Positions 17,546 through 25,763 of a stretch of 64,000 nucleotides of DNA are shown here, piece by piece. How positions within the stretch are numbered: the stretch's first letter is position 1; every line of letters starts with the position of its first letter. The stretch comes from an uncultured Muribaculaceae bacterium (GTDB lineage: Bacteria; Bacteroidota; Bacteroidia; Bacteroidales; Muribaculaceae), in the NCBI GenBank assembly GCA_944321685.1, contig CALUMH010000004.1, positions 1 through 64,000 of the forward strand. The letters are read 5' to 3'. The notes beneath the pieces are model-generated. The model did not search any database. It saw only the letters and a list, made by a program, of their open reading frames with translations, and had not been told where the DNA came from. The position numbers were made by a program, and so were the translations under genes.

Positions 17546-18499
17546 TTATAAATCTTCGAGAATTCGTTTCAGTACCACCTGTGCCGATATTTCACGGTTA
17601 GCGGCTTCGGGTATCACAATTGACCGCTCGCTTTCTATAACATCGTCGCTTACAATCATGTTACGGCGCACCGGCAGGCAGTGCATGAAACGGGCATTGT
17701 TGGTGAGAGCCATTTTCTCGGAGGTAATGGTCCAGTTGCGGTCGGTCGATAACACTTTGCCATAGTTGGGGTCTTCAAATGCCGACCAGTTTTTGGCATA
17801 TACGAAGTTGGCACCTTGCAAAGCCTTGTCCTGGTCATACTCGATGGTGGCGTTGCCAGTAAATTCCTTCGACAACTCATATCCGTGCGGGTGGGTAATC
17901 ACGAAGTCATAGTCGGTGGCGTTCATCCACTGTGCAAACGAGTTAGGTACGGCCTGTGGCAGGGCTTTGGGATGAGGTGCCCATGTAAGCACCACCCGTG
18001 GGCGTTCCACCATCTTGTATTCCTCGATGGTAATGAGGTCGGCAAAACTCTGCAACGGATGCACTGTGGCTGTTTCCATTGCAAATACCGGACGGCCTGA
18101 GTATTTTACAAACTGGTTGAAAATTTTTTCCTCGTAATCGTCGCGTTTGTTTTCAAATCGTGCAAACGAGCGCACACCTATCACGTCGCAATAGCATCCC
18201 ATCACCGGAATGGCTTCGAGCAGGTGCTCGGGCTTGTCGCCGTCCATTATCACTCCGCGCTCGGTTTCGAGTTTCCATGCCCCTTGGTTCACATCGAGCA
18301 CTATCACGTTCATGCCCAGGTTCATGGCGGCTTTTTGGGTGCTGAGGCGTGTGCGTAGCGAAGAGTTGAAGAATATCATCAGCAAAGTTTTGTCCTTTCC
18401 CAGTTCTTTATAGGCAAAGCGATTGGCTTTTACTTCCATTGCTTCTCTCACGGCTTCATGCAGGTCGCCTATGTCGGTTACCGATTTAAAATATCTCAT
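17546..18499 (-). CDS. argF': N-succinylornithine carbamoyltransferase
   Basis: Carbamoyltransferase of 317 residues in the arginine pathway. Carbamoyl-phosphate loop FFNSSLRTRLSTQ (43-55, the family STRT region as SLRTR), then HPLQSFADLITI and the C-terminal HCLPVRRN. The replacement of the usual DxxxSMG loop and the segment PEHLLEAIPVMGCYCDVIGVR are features of the Bacteroidetes enzyme, which uses N-succinyl-L-ornithine rather than ornithine. Cytosolic, presumably trimeric. It lies about 7 kb from proBA; in Bacteroides argF' is often near proBA, so this spacing may be the remains of that neighbourhood. Confidence 0.93.
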   Translation of the reverse strand: MRYFKSVTDIGDLHEAVREAMEVKANRFAYKELGKDKTLLMIFFNSSLRTRLSTQKAAMNLGMNVIVLDVNQGAWKLETERGVIMDGDKPEHLLEAIPVMGCYCDVIGVRSFARFENKRDDYEEKIFNQFVKYSGRPVFAMETATVHPLQSFADLITIEEYKMVERPRVVLTWAPHPKALPQAVPNSFAQWMNATDYDFVITHPHGYELSKEFTGNATIEYDQDKALQGANFVYAKNWSAFEDPNYGKVLSTDRNWTITSEKMALTNNARFMHCLPVRRNMIVSDDVIESERSIVIPEAANREISAQVVLKRILEDL

Positions 18500-18646
18500 G
18501 ACGTTATGGTTTTAATTCAGGTGCAAGTTACAAATTTTAGATGGTAATCAAGCGTAAAACTGTGTAAAAACAGCACGATTGCCACACTTTGTAAAAAATA
18601 ATGCAAAAAAATAGGAGATTTAAGGTTCTGTTTTAGAAAAAATGTG

Positions 18647-18654
18647 TATCTTTG
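18647..18654 (+). promoter_or_regulatory. -7 box of tRNA-Pro
   Basis: TATCTTTG, 16 bases upstream of the tRNA 5' end at 18671, is a consensus TAnnTTTG box. Confidence 0.65.
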
Positions 18655-18670
18655 CATCGCTAAAAAAGTC

Positions 18671-18744
18671 CGGGGTGTAGCACAGTTGGTTAGCGCGCCA
18701 CGTTCGGGACGTGGAGGCCGGAAGTTCGAGTCTTCTCACCCCGA
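18671..18744 (+). tRNA. tRNA-Pro (CGG)
   Basis: 74 nt cloverleaf. CGGGGTG pairs with CACCCCG, discriminator A at 18744. The anticodon arm CCACGTTCGGGACGTGG carries CGG. The T arm contains AGTTCGAGTCT. CCA is not encoded. Confidence 0.95.
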
Positions 18745-18754
18745 CTGAAGCAAC

Positions 18755-18792
18755 AAGGCAGCCTGTCATCGACAGGCTGCCTTTATTTTTAT
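18755..18792 (+). terminator. rho-independent terminator after tRNA-Pro
   Basis: AAGGCAGCCTGTC (18755-18767) and GACAGGCTGCCTT (18771-18783) form a perfect 13-bp stem with a 3-base loop, followed by TTATTTTTAT. Confidence 0.9.
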
Positions 18793-18918
18793 CTCTCGGA
18801 TGTTTCCCGTTGTGGGTGATATTGTAGGGGGGCATAATTCCGATATTGATATTACATGGTGTTGCCGCGTCTCGATAATGGCAGCTATTGATTTACAGTA
18901 TGTTATACAATGTAATAG

Positions 18919-18950
18919 TTGTAGAGACGCGATTAATCGCGTCTCTACAA
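18919..18950. repeat. 32-bp perfect palindrome, repeat family copy 2
   Basis: A perfect 32-bp inverted repeat with arms TTGTAGAGACGCGATT and its reverse complement, between the tRNA-Pro terminator and rubrerythrin. It shares TGTAGAGA with the copies at 3597 and 54081. It could act as a terminator for rubrerythrin, which ends at 18987 on the minus strand, but lacks a clear T run. Confidence 0.8.
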
Positions 18951-18986
18951 GAGAATCGCATTTTAATACACCCTCTACGCAATTGA

Positions 18987-19532
18987 TTAATAGTTTTCGG
19001 CCTTGATTTGGAAGTAGGCTTGCGGGTGCTTGCATACCGGGCACAACATCGGGGCTTTCTTGCCTATTACGATGTGGCCGCAGTTGGAGCATTGCCAAAT
19101 GGTGTCACCATCTTTCGAGAACACAGTGCCCTCTTCCACATTCTTCAGCAGCTTGCGGTAGCGTTCTTCGTGTTCTTTTTCGATTTTTGCCACGCCTTCA
19201 AACAGGGCGGCAATGTCGTTAAACCCTTCTTCACGGGCTTCTTCGGCCATCTTGGCATACATATCGGTCCACTCGTAGTTTTCGCCTTCGGCAGCATCAA
19301 GCAGATTTTCGGCAGTGGAAGGTATTTCACCGCCTTTGAGTAACTTGAACCAAATCTTTGCGTGTTCTTTTTCGTTGGCAGCCGTTTCTTCAAATAGTGC
19401 TGCTATTTGCACATATCCGTCTTTTTTTGCTTTTGAGGCGTAATAAGTGTATTTATTACGAGCCTGCGACTCGCCTGCGAATGCGGTCCACAAGTTAGCT
19501 TCGGTTTTGGTTCCTTTCAATTCTTTTGCCAT
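18987..19532 (-). CDS. rbr: rubrerythrin
   Basis: Non-haem di-iron peroxidase of 181 residues that removes H2O2 in the cytosol of anaerobes. The N-terminal four-helix bundle holds the di-iron ligands, with ESQAR at 21-25, [10 protein letters not shown] at 48-57 and the second [10 protein letters not shown]. The C-terminal rubredoxin-like domain has CSNCGH and [11 protein letters not shown], the four Cys that bind the mononuclear iron. Length and order are canonical. It is monocistronic, with a 197-bp AT-rich upstream gap; a peroxide-responsive regulator would fit, but I identified no operator. Confidence 0.97.
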   Translation of the reverse strand: MAKELKGTKTEANLWTAFAGESQARNKYTYYASKAKKDGYVQIAALFEETAANEKEHAKIWFKLLKGGEIPSTAENLLDAAEGENYEWTDMYAKMAEEAREEGFNDIAALFEGVAKIEKEHEERYRKLLKNVEEGTVFSKDGDTIWQCSNCGHIVIGKKAPMLCPVCKHPQAYFQIKAENY

Positions 19533-19733
19533 AATAGTAAGTGATTTAATAGTTAATAATTAATGAAATGCTAAGTTACGATTAAATTTCAGTAAAACAA
19601 AATTTTAACTGATAAATAATTGTCAATTTCTATTATGGATGGTATATTCTTCTCTGAAAGTAATGTGTTTTTCGATTTCTATTTGAATAAAAACTTTCTT
19701 GTGCAATGTTTCGATTTTCATGGCAAATAAATA

Positions 19734-19762
19734 GGGGGTGTTGAAATTTTTGCAACACCCCC
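19734..19762 (-). terminator. terminator of the 19796-20458 lipoprotein gene
   Basis: GGGGGTGTTG pairs with CAACACCCCC (minus strand), followed by TATTTATTT. It lies downstream of the lipoprotein stop at 19796. Confidence 0.8.
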
Positions 19763-19795
19763 GGTGTGTGTTTTGATGGTTAATATTGTTTCCGG

Positions 19796-20458
19796 TTATT
19801 CCACATCCATGGTTAGTGTGCCGTCGGCGGCCACTTCAAAGTCTATTTCATAATATATTATGGAAGTGGTGCCTGCGCTCGACACGGTTTCGTTACCTTT
19901 TTCCACCACGTTGATGGTGAACTCTGAGGTGGTTCCGTCGGTGTATTCACCTTCTCCGCTTGTGCCGTTGGGTATTCCTGCCTTAATTTGGTATTTTGCC
20001 AATGAGCGGAATTCATATTCGGCCGGTATCATGGACTTGGCGTCATTGATATGTTTCATTATTGCGGCCACGTCCAAGTTGGCAGCATCGATGGGGGTTA
20101 CTTTGTCGTAGTATAGCTTGTCATACCAGTGGTCGGTGTCGATTGCGGTGGGTTTCCAGCCCAATTGGCCCATGAAGTTTTGCACAAATACGCCATTGTT
20201 GCTCTTTACCATTTTCACGTAAATACCGCCGTTGTTGAGGTTGTTTTCGAGCGTGGCTGCATCGCCGACACCTTCATTCCATTCGATTTCCACGATTTTC
20301 CACTCGCCAGAGTCGATATTGCTCGACACGATGTCTTTTACTTTGGTCACGGCTTCTTCCGAGTCCATTGCCAGTTTGCCGAAACCTGAGCCTCCGCACG
20401 AAGTCAATACACACGCAGTTACCGCTACTGCCCACAAGGTCAATAATTTGGTTTTCAT
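19796..20458 (-). CDS. lipoprotein of unknown function
   Basis: Exported lipoprotein of about 220 residues. The signal peptide MKTKLLTLWAVAVTACVLTSC ends in a lipobox (LTSC), with GGSGFGK after the Cys. The chosen start at 20458 gives this signal; an in-frame ATG farther upstream (20524) would lie within or before the promoter. The mature part is beta-rich with acidic and Gly/Ser/Thr-rich loops (GEGEYTDGTTSEF), without a recognised domain. Cell-envelope location is likely, possibly outer membrane. Promoter geometry is notable: a 10-bp G tract sits 19 bases before the -7 box. Confidence 0.8.
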   Translation of the reverse strand: MKTKLLTLWAVAVTACVLTSCGGSGFGKLAMDSEEAVTKVKDIVSSNIDSGEWKIVEIEWNEGVGDAATLENNLNNGGIYVKMVKSNNGVFVQNFMGQLGWKPTAIDTDHWYDKLYYDKVTPIDAANLDVAAIMKHINDAKSMIPAEYEFRSLAKYQIKAGIPNGTSGEGEYTDGTTSEFTINVVEKGNETVSSAGTTSIIYYEIDFEVAADGTLTMDVE

Positions 20459-20513
20459 AATGTTTTTTGTTTTGATTTGTAAAATAATGGTATAATTGTT
20501 AATGATAGTGGTG

Positions 20514-20521
20514 CAAATATA
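20514..20521 (-). promoter_or_regulatory. -7 box with abutting G tract
   Basis: Minus-strand TATATTTG. Nineteen bases upstream, exactly where the -33 TTTG would lie, starts a run of ten G (plus-strand C at 20541-20550). Tract length would change promoter geometry. Leader to the ATG at 20458 is about 50 bases. Confidence 0.6.
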
Positions 20522-20540
20522 CACAAAAGGGAGGGCTTTA

Positions 20541-20550
20541 CCCCCCCCCC
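20541..20550. repeat. 10-bp C homopolymer tract (G on the minus strand)
   Basis: Ten consecutive C on the plus strand in the gap between the first C10 protease stop and the lipoprotein promoter. Candidate slippage-prone phase-variation site. Confidence 0.9.
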
Positions 20551-20592
20551 ATTTGTTAAATATTATTAAGCCGATCTTAATTCCTCATGAAA

Positions 20593-23097
20593 TTAATTCT
20601 TCATTATTTTTACCGTCTCGGTGCCGTTTTCGGTGGCTATGCGCACGAAATATGCTCCTGCTGCAAGATGGCTCATGTCGATTTGCATCGACTGCGAGTC
20701 GTTGCCGCTGTGTGAGGCAACCTGTGTGCCGGTGATGCCATACACGTCAACTCGCCTGATGGCCGTCGCGGCCGTGATGTTAAGCACATCGCTCACAGGG
20801 TTGGGGTAGGTGGTTGCATTTATTGTTGCTGCTATGGTGTTGTTCATCCCGGCTGGTTCTTTGGTAAATTCTATTGGCGGGTATAGCGGTGTCGCATTGT
20901 CGTAGAAGTAAATTAAGTATTTATCGCCCACTGAACCTTCGGGGAAACGGCCATTGAAAGTGACTGTGCCGCTTTCTTTTCCGGCGGCAATTTCCATTTG
21001 CCGGACATCGAGTATCCTAAGCAAGTTGTGGTCGGAGTCAAATATCATGGCTCCGATTTGCCCCGCATAGAACATTGACGAAGATGTGTTCTCGAAGGCG
21101 GCTGTCAAGGTGAGGTTGGCCGAATTGCCGTCGATTACGGCAGGCGTACCCTTGATGGCGATTTCGGGGTTGTTGATATTGATTGCAGCACGATAGTTCC
21201 CCAGCAAGCGGCCAAAATTGGCATCACTTATGGCTATATAATAAACATCGTTGTCGCGCGCAAAATCGTTAATGAGCATGGGTAGCGCGACCGACCTTGT
21301 TTCACCCGGCGGCACCATCACGTAGCTCGACATTTTGTAATGGGTTTCTTGCGACGGATATGCCACCATTCCCGAGTTATCCAATAGCAAGGCATACACC
21401 TCGCTGTTGTAATATTCGGTGCCATGGTTGGTTATGTCAAGATATATGGCTGCATATTCGTCGCTGTTTTGGAATTCGTCGTTATTTACCACAATTAGGT
21501 TGTCTATCGACAATTGGTCGAGCAACGTGGGTTGCGTGGCCAATGTCACATTATTGCCCTGCACGGTTATGTCGGCATATTTGTTGCCCATTGTGCTTGC
21601 CGGCATTATTTGCGGCTCGCCGGCAACGCCGGCCGCATAAGCGGGGTATATGCGGTAATGCCCGTCGCCGAGGTTGGCAGGCATGGTGGTAGTTGTGCTC
21701 AATTGGGGGTAATAGTACGACGGAGGCAATGGATCATTGATATTAAGGGTAAGGTTTTCATATACATTGTTACCTTTGTCGTCGGTTATTATGTAGCCTA
21801 AGCGTCCGGTGAAGTCGAAAGTTCCCGAGTTTTGCACGTATTCGAAGTATAAGCCAAAGCGTCCACCTTTGGTGATATTCAGTGTGTTTGTTATAGAACC
21901 GTTAAGGTCGGTTATACTGAAGTTGTAGGCCGAAATTTTCGATACTGTTGTTTCGCTGCCATCGGGGATATGGACGTTGAAAATGCCACCTTGACTGTAC
22001 ATGTATCCGCTGTCCGACCCGGCACCGGCACCCTGTTCGTCGCCGGGGATGAGTGTGGCTATTTGGTAATATCCGTTTGATATGCCGCTCCAGCCCCAGT
22101 TGACGTGGAAATAGCCATCGGCATTGTAACCGTCGATTAGGAAGGCATGGCCGCCACCCGAGGATTTTGCGCTGTAATATACCGGTCGGCGGGCATCGAT
22201 TTCAGCTTTCAGCATCGACAGCCATTCATCGTAGCTGTAGAAATTGCGTTCCTTGTATTCGATGTCGCGAGCATAACCGAAGTATTCGACCAGTGCTGCC
22301 GGTACTGCCCTTGAAGATGCACTGCTGCCGTCGAGCCCGTATTTCATTTCCACGGCCACGCCGCAATGGTGCATCAGTGTGGCCACGGCATCGTTGGCGG
22401 GATTGCTTTCGTGCGAGTCATATTCATATTCGTCGAGCATTAAATCCCATTGGTAGGTGGTTGAGCCGAAGTCGGCACTTTGCGTTTCTCCGTTCCACGA
22501 GTATGAGTGGCTGCCTATGCCCTGTTTTGGCCACTCATGGAATTTCATCAGTTGCGACATGGCCGTTGCCACGCAGCCTGTCCATGTGTGAGAACCGTCG
22601 ATGGTGGGGCATAAGTTGTTGTAGGGGCCGCATTGGTCCCACAAGGTTTTGATGAGCGGTTCTACGCTATTCCCGAATGTTCTTACCGGGGCCAGTTCCA
22701 TATTGTTGGCGTCCATGTAGTCTATCAGCCGGGAGTATTCATCGAGCCAACACTTCAAGTTATCGGGGGCTTGGTCGTAGTTGAATGTGCCGTTTACCGA
22801 GTATCCGAGCACAGGGTTGGCAACGGCATCGTCACCGGCCACCACTACGAAGCCGTCGTTATTGCCGCGGCTCACCACATATAGCAGGTTGTCGGTTGTG
22901 CGAGCGGATTTGGCTGTATAAGTCACATTCATCGTGGCAGTGTGGTTGCCGGTGCTTTTGGAAACCATTACCGGTGATGAACTCAGGAAGTTGCGGGCTA
23001 TTTGCAAGGCTTGTTGCGGACTTATGGTGGCGGCATTTGCAAAAGGCACTGCAAGGGCGGCAAACGCCGTCAAAGTGAGTAACTTGGAATATTTCAT
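20593..23097 (-). CDS. C10-family (streptopain-like) cysteine protease with T9SS sorting domain, copy 1
   Basis: Exported 834-residue cysteine protease of MEROPS family C10. Signal peptide about 1-22 (MKYSKLLTLTAFAALAVPFA), N-terminal propeptide with the Spi-like inhibitory region to about residue 145, then the catalytic domain: WDQCGPYNNLCP, nucleophile C175 in TGCVATA, catalytic H317 in GGGHAFLIDGY and WGWSG (335-339). A beta-rich middle (about 380-750) resembles Ig-like modules. It ends YPNPVSDVLNI, then MSHLAAGAYFVRI and a basic TVKIMKN, a type A sorting domain for type IX secretion. Its own promoter box lies at 23129-23136. Tandem paralogue of the next gene, with 72 bp of identical DNA in the sorting-domain part. 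Substrate unknown; likely a secreted peptidase. Confidence 0.92.
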   Translation of the reverse strand: MKYSKLLTLTAFAALAVPFANAATISPQQALQIARNFLSSSPVMVSKSTGNHTATMNVTYTAKSARTTDNLLYVVSRGNNDGFVVVAGDDAVANPVLGYSVNGTFNYDQAPDNLKCWLDEYSRLIDYMDANNMELAPVRTFGNSVEPLIKTLWDQCGPYNNLCPTIDGSHTWTGCVATAMSQLMKFHEWPKQGIGSHSYSWNGETQSADFGSTTYQWDLMLDEYEYDSHESNPANDAVATLMHHCGVAVEMKYGLDGSSASSRAVPAALVEYFGYARDIEYKERNFYSYDEWLSMLKAEIDARRPVYYSAKSSGGGHAFLIDGYNADGYFHVNWGWSGISNGYYQIATLIPGDEQGAGAGSDSGYMYSQGGIFNVHIPDGSETTVSKISAYNFSITDLNGSITNTLNITKGGRFGLYFEYVQNSGTFDFTGRLGYIITDDKGNNVYENLTLNINDPLPPSYYYPQLSTTTTMPANLGDGHYRIYPAYAAGVAGEPQIMPASTMGNKYADITVQGNNVTLATQPTLLDQLSIDNLIVVNNDEFQNSDEYAAIYLDITNHGTEYYNSEVYALLLDNSGMVAYPSQETHYKMSSYVMVPPGETRSVALPMLINDFARDNDVYYIAISDANFGRLLGNYRAAININNPEIAIKGTPAVIDGNSANLTLTAAFENTSSSMFYAGQIGAMIFDSDHNLLRILDVRQMEIAAGKESGTVTFNGRFPEGSVGDKYLIYFYDNATPLYPPIEFTKEPAGMNNTIAATINATTYPNPVSDVLNITAATAIRRVDVYGITGTQVASHSGNDSQSMQIDMSHLAAGAYFVRIATENGTETVKIMKN
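20626..20697 (-). repeat. 72-bp identical segment, copy A
   Basis: Perfectly identical to 23251-23322. Encodes the sorting-domain segment around SQSMQIDMSHLAAGAYFVRI in the two protease genes. Identity ends abruptly on both sides. Confidence 0.95.
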
Positions 23098-23128
23098 AGT
23101 TTAACAGATGAATAATAGTGATTTTCTG

Positions 23129-23136
23129 CAAAGGTA
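23129..23136 (-). promoter_or_regulatory. -7 box of the first C10 protease gene
   Basis: Minus-strand TACCTTTG, about 30 bases upstream of the ATG at 23097, downstream of the terminator of the neighbouring paralogue. Confidence 0.5.
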
Positions 23137-23146
23137 ATGTTTTTTT

Positions 23147-23200
23147 AATAAAAAGCGGAACGGTGCAACTGTGAATGATTGCGCCGTTCCGCTTTTTATT
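23147..23200 (-). terminator. bidirectional-looking terminator between C10 genes
   Basis: AAAAAGCGGAACGG pairs with CCGTTCCGCTTTTT around a roughly 20-base loop, with A and T runs at both ends. It follows the second protease stop (23218, minus) and precedes the next promoter. Confidence 0.8.
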
Positions 23201-23217
23201 AAATTGGTTCCTTGGTT

Positions 23218-25743
23218 CTAATTCTTGATTATCTTGACAGTTTCGGTGGTGTTTTCGGTGGCTATGCGCACGAAATATGCTCCTGCTGCAAGATGGCTCA
23301 TGTCGATTTGCATCGACTGCGAACCATTGCCGGTGTAATAGGCCTCTTGTGTTCCTGCAAGGCTATATACGGCCACGCGTTTTATGTCGGCGGTGGCGTT
23401 TATGTTCAGCACATGGCTCACAGGGTTTGGATAAACTGCCGTTACTACCGATGTGGTGGCGGGGGCGGCAATGTCGTTGATGCCTGAGTATGAAGTGCCG
23501 ATTGTGAATTCGGTTTCATATGGCATGATATGTGTGTTGATTGCGCTGTTGTGTATGCGCAATATGTAGCTTTCTCCGGCTTCGGCTCCGGGTAGCACGC
23601 CGTTGAATGTAACCGAAAGGCTTCCGCCTGCTTCGATTTCGATGCTCTTGTAATCGAGCTTATGCACGGTAATTCCCTTTTCGTTTAATATGTCGGCGCT
23701 GACACCTGCGCGATACTCATCCTTGCTCGAAGTGTTGCGAAGGGTCACACGTGCTGTGATATCGTTGGCATCGACATTTTCGGGTGATGGCAATATTTCG
23801 ATTTCGCCGTCGATGGTCAACCGCGGGTTGCTTGCTTTTACCAATTGCGGTGTGCCGATGATGTTGAGGTCCTTGTCAACTATTGCCACGCGGTAATAAT
23901 CGTCGGTGGCGGTGAAACCGGTTATTGTAAGCGACATTTCCACCTCTTGTGTTTCACCGGAAGCCACGGTGTAAACGTCGTAGTAGCCAGTATATCCGGT
24001 TGTTTGGTCAATCGCATTGCGGTAGAACACCATGTCGTCGCTATTTTGTTTCAGCAGGGCAAAGCTGAGCATATCGGAGAATGTGGTGTCGCCGTCGTTG
24101 GTGATTGATGCCGTGACTGTGGTTGCCACGTTGGCCTTGAATGACGAATTGGCGGTGACAGTGACATTTTCCACCTTCAGGCATTGGATGGGGGTTGCCG
24201 GGTGAGAGAATGTGGCCGTGCCGCCTTCTACGGTCATGCTTATGTATTGGCTTGCCGCTTGCGACACGTGAATGCGTCCTTTCAGTTTGTTGTCGGCCGA
24301 ATGCATATAGGCCGGATATATGCGGTACCGGCCATCGGGCAGGCTTTCCGAGAGTTCCATGTTTATATGGTATGGATCGCTGAAAAAGTAATAGCTTACG
24401 TAGGCTTCGTTTGTTTTGCTTTCATAGGCCGAAGCCACTTCGTTGCCATTTTCTTCGTCAACAATTTGCACCCCGATGTTGATCGATACCGCCTGCCTGC
24501 CTATGTTGATCAGCGTGGCAAATGTCAGCTCGATACTGCTGCCGAGTGCCACCGATGAGGCATCGGTGCTGAAACCGTCGGAGCATATTTCATATATCTC
24601 GTCAACGTTCTCGCCTTCCACCGGAGGTTGCACGTTGGCTATAATTTCCTGTTGATACTTGTATCCGCGGCCCGAGCCTCCGCCGGTTCCAAGTCCTTCA
24701 TAAGGATTAAGCGTGGCGATGAGGTAATATCCGTCTGACTGCCCGCTCCAACCCCAATTCAGGTGGAAGTATCCGTCGGTGTTATATCCGTCGATTACAA
24801 ATTCATGGCCGCCGCTCGACGAGCTTCCGCCCATTATCACCGGGCGGCCGGCATCGATTTCACCTTTTATAAGTGAAATCCATTCGTCGTAGGTGCGGAA
24901 GTCGCGGTTGAAAGTCTGTATGTTTTTGGGGTAACCGAAGTATTCCACGAGAGCTTCGCAAGCTTTGTAGGAATAGGTACCGCTTGCGCTGCCCGAATAA
25001 ACCATCTCGGTTGCCACACCGCAGTGGTACATGAGCGTGGCAACGGCATCGTTTTCGGCATTGCTGTTGGTGCCGTCATAAATGTCGGCCATATTATTCC
25101 AGTCGTAAGTGGTGGAACCGAAGTCGGCACTCAGCGTCTGTCCGTTCCAATTATAGGAATGGCTGCCAGTGCCTTGCTTGGGCCACTCATGGTAGTTCAT
25201 CACTTGTGCCATTGCCGTGGCCACGCAGCCGGTGGGGTAGCCGTTGGGGCAAAGTGTGTTGTATGGAGCGTTTTGGTCCCATTGTGTAGTAAGCATTGGG
25301 GCAACCTCGGTGTCGAACTTGGGTGCCTGTGCCTGGTCGGCTGCGGTAATGCCGTTGGCCGTCATGTACTCGATTTGCCTGGCATATTCGTCAAGCCAGT
25401 GGCGCAGATTTTCGGGTGCTTGGTCATAGCTGAATTGTCCGCCGTCGGCGTATCCGAGCACCATGTCGGGCGCGGCATCGTCACCTGCCACCACCACATA
25501 TCCATTACCGTTGTTAACGACGTAAAGCAGGTTGCGTGAGGCATCGGCAGTTGAAGTCGCTGCATAGGCAACTTTGGCCGTTGCGGCACCTGTCTCCGTC
25601 GATTTTATTTTGAATGGCGAGGTGCTGCTTGTGGCAAACTGACTTGCTATGGACTCGGCCTGTTCCGGGCTTATGGGGCCTGCTTGCGATGCAAATGCAA
25701 CAATGGCAAGCGATGTTAATAGAAGTGTTGTTTTTTTTGTCAT
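23218..25743 (-). CDS. C10-family cysteine protease with T9SS sorting domain, copy 2
   Basis: Paralogue of the preceding gene, about 841 residues from the ATG at 25743 (an upstream TTG is in frame but less likely). Signal peptide TKKTTLLLTSLAIVAFASQA, propeptide, catalytic WDQNAPYNTLCP, C173 in TGCVATA, GGHEFVIDGY with the catalytic His, NWGWSG. The C terminus is YPNPVSHVLNINA, then MSHLAAGAYFVRI and TVKIIKN. The two proteins share architecture but their central regions differ clearly, so they are old duplicates; the 72-bp identical stretch at the end (23251-23322) suggests recent gene conversion. It lies 20 bases downstream of proA with no promoter seen, so it may be read from the proBA operon. 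Confidence 0.92.
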   Translation of the reverse strand: MTKKTTLLLTSLAIVAFASQAGPISPEQAESIASQFATSSTSPFKIKSTETGAATAKVAYAATSTADASRNLLYVVNNGNGYVVVAGDDAAPDMVLGYADGGQFSYDQAPENLRHWLDEYARQIEYMTANGITAADQAQAPKFDTEVAPMLTTQWDQNAPYNTLCPNGYPTGCVATAMAQVMNYHEWPKQGTGSHSYNWNGQTLSADFGSTTYDWNNMADIYDGTNSNAENDAVATLMYHCGVATEMVYSGSASGTYSYKACEALVEYFGYPKNIQTFNRDFRTYDEWISLIKGEIDAGRPVIMGGSSSSGGHEFVIDGYNTDGYFHLNWGWSGQSDGYYLIATLNPYEGLGTGGGSGRGYKYQQEIIANVQPPVEGENVDEIYEICSDGFSTDASSVALGSSIELTFATLINIGRQAVSINIGVQIVDEENGNEVASAYESKTNEAYVSYYFFSDPYHINMELSESLPDGRYRIYPAYMHSADNKLKGRIHVSQAASQYISMTVEGGTATFSHPATPIQCLKVENVTVTANSSFKANVATTVTASITNDGDTTFSDMLSFALLKQNSDDMVFYRNAIDQTTGYTGYYDVYTVASGETQEVEMSLTITGFTATDDYYRVAIVDKDLNIIGTPQLVKASNPRLTIDGEIEILPSPENVDANDITARVTLRNTSSKDEYRAGVSADILNEKGITVHKLDYKSIEIEAGGSLSVTFNGVLPGAEAGESYILRIHNSAINTHIMPYETEFTIGTSYSGINDIAAPATTSVVTAVYPNPVSHVLNINATADIKRVAVYSLAGTQEAYYTGNGSQSMQIDMSHLAAGAYFVRIATENTTETVKIIKN
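23251..23322 (-). repeat. 72-bp identical segment, copy B
   Basis: Same sequence and orientation as 20626-20697, in the paralogous protease. Confidence 0.95.
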
Positions 25744-25763
25744 AATGTTCAATATATATGTTT

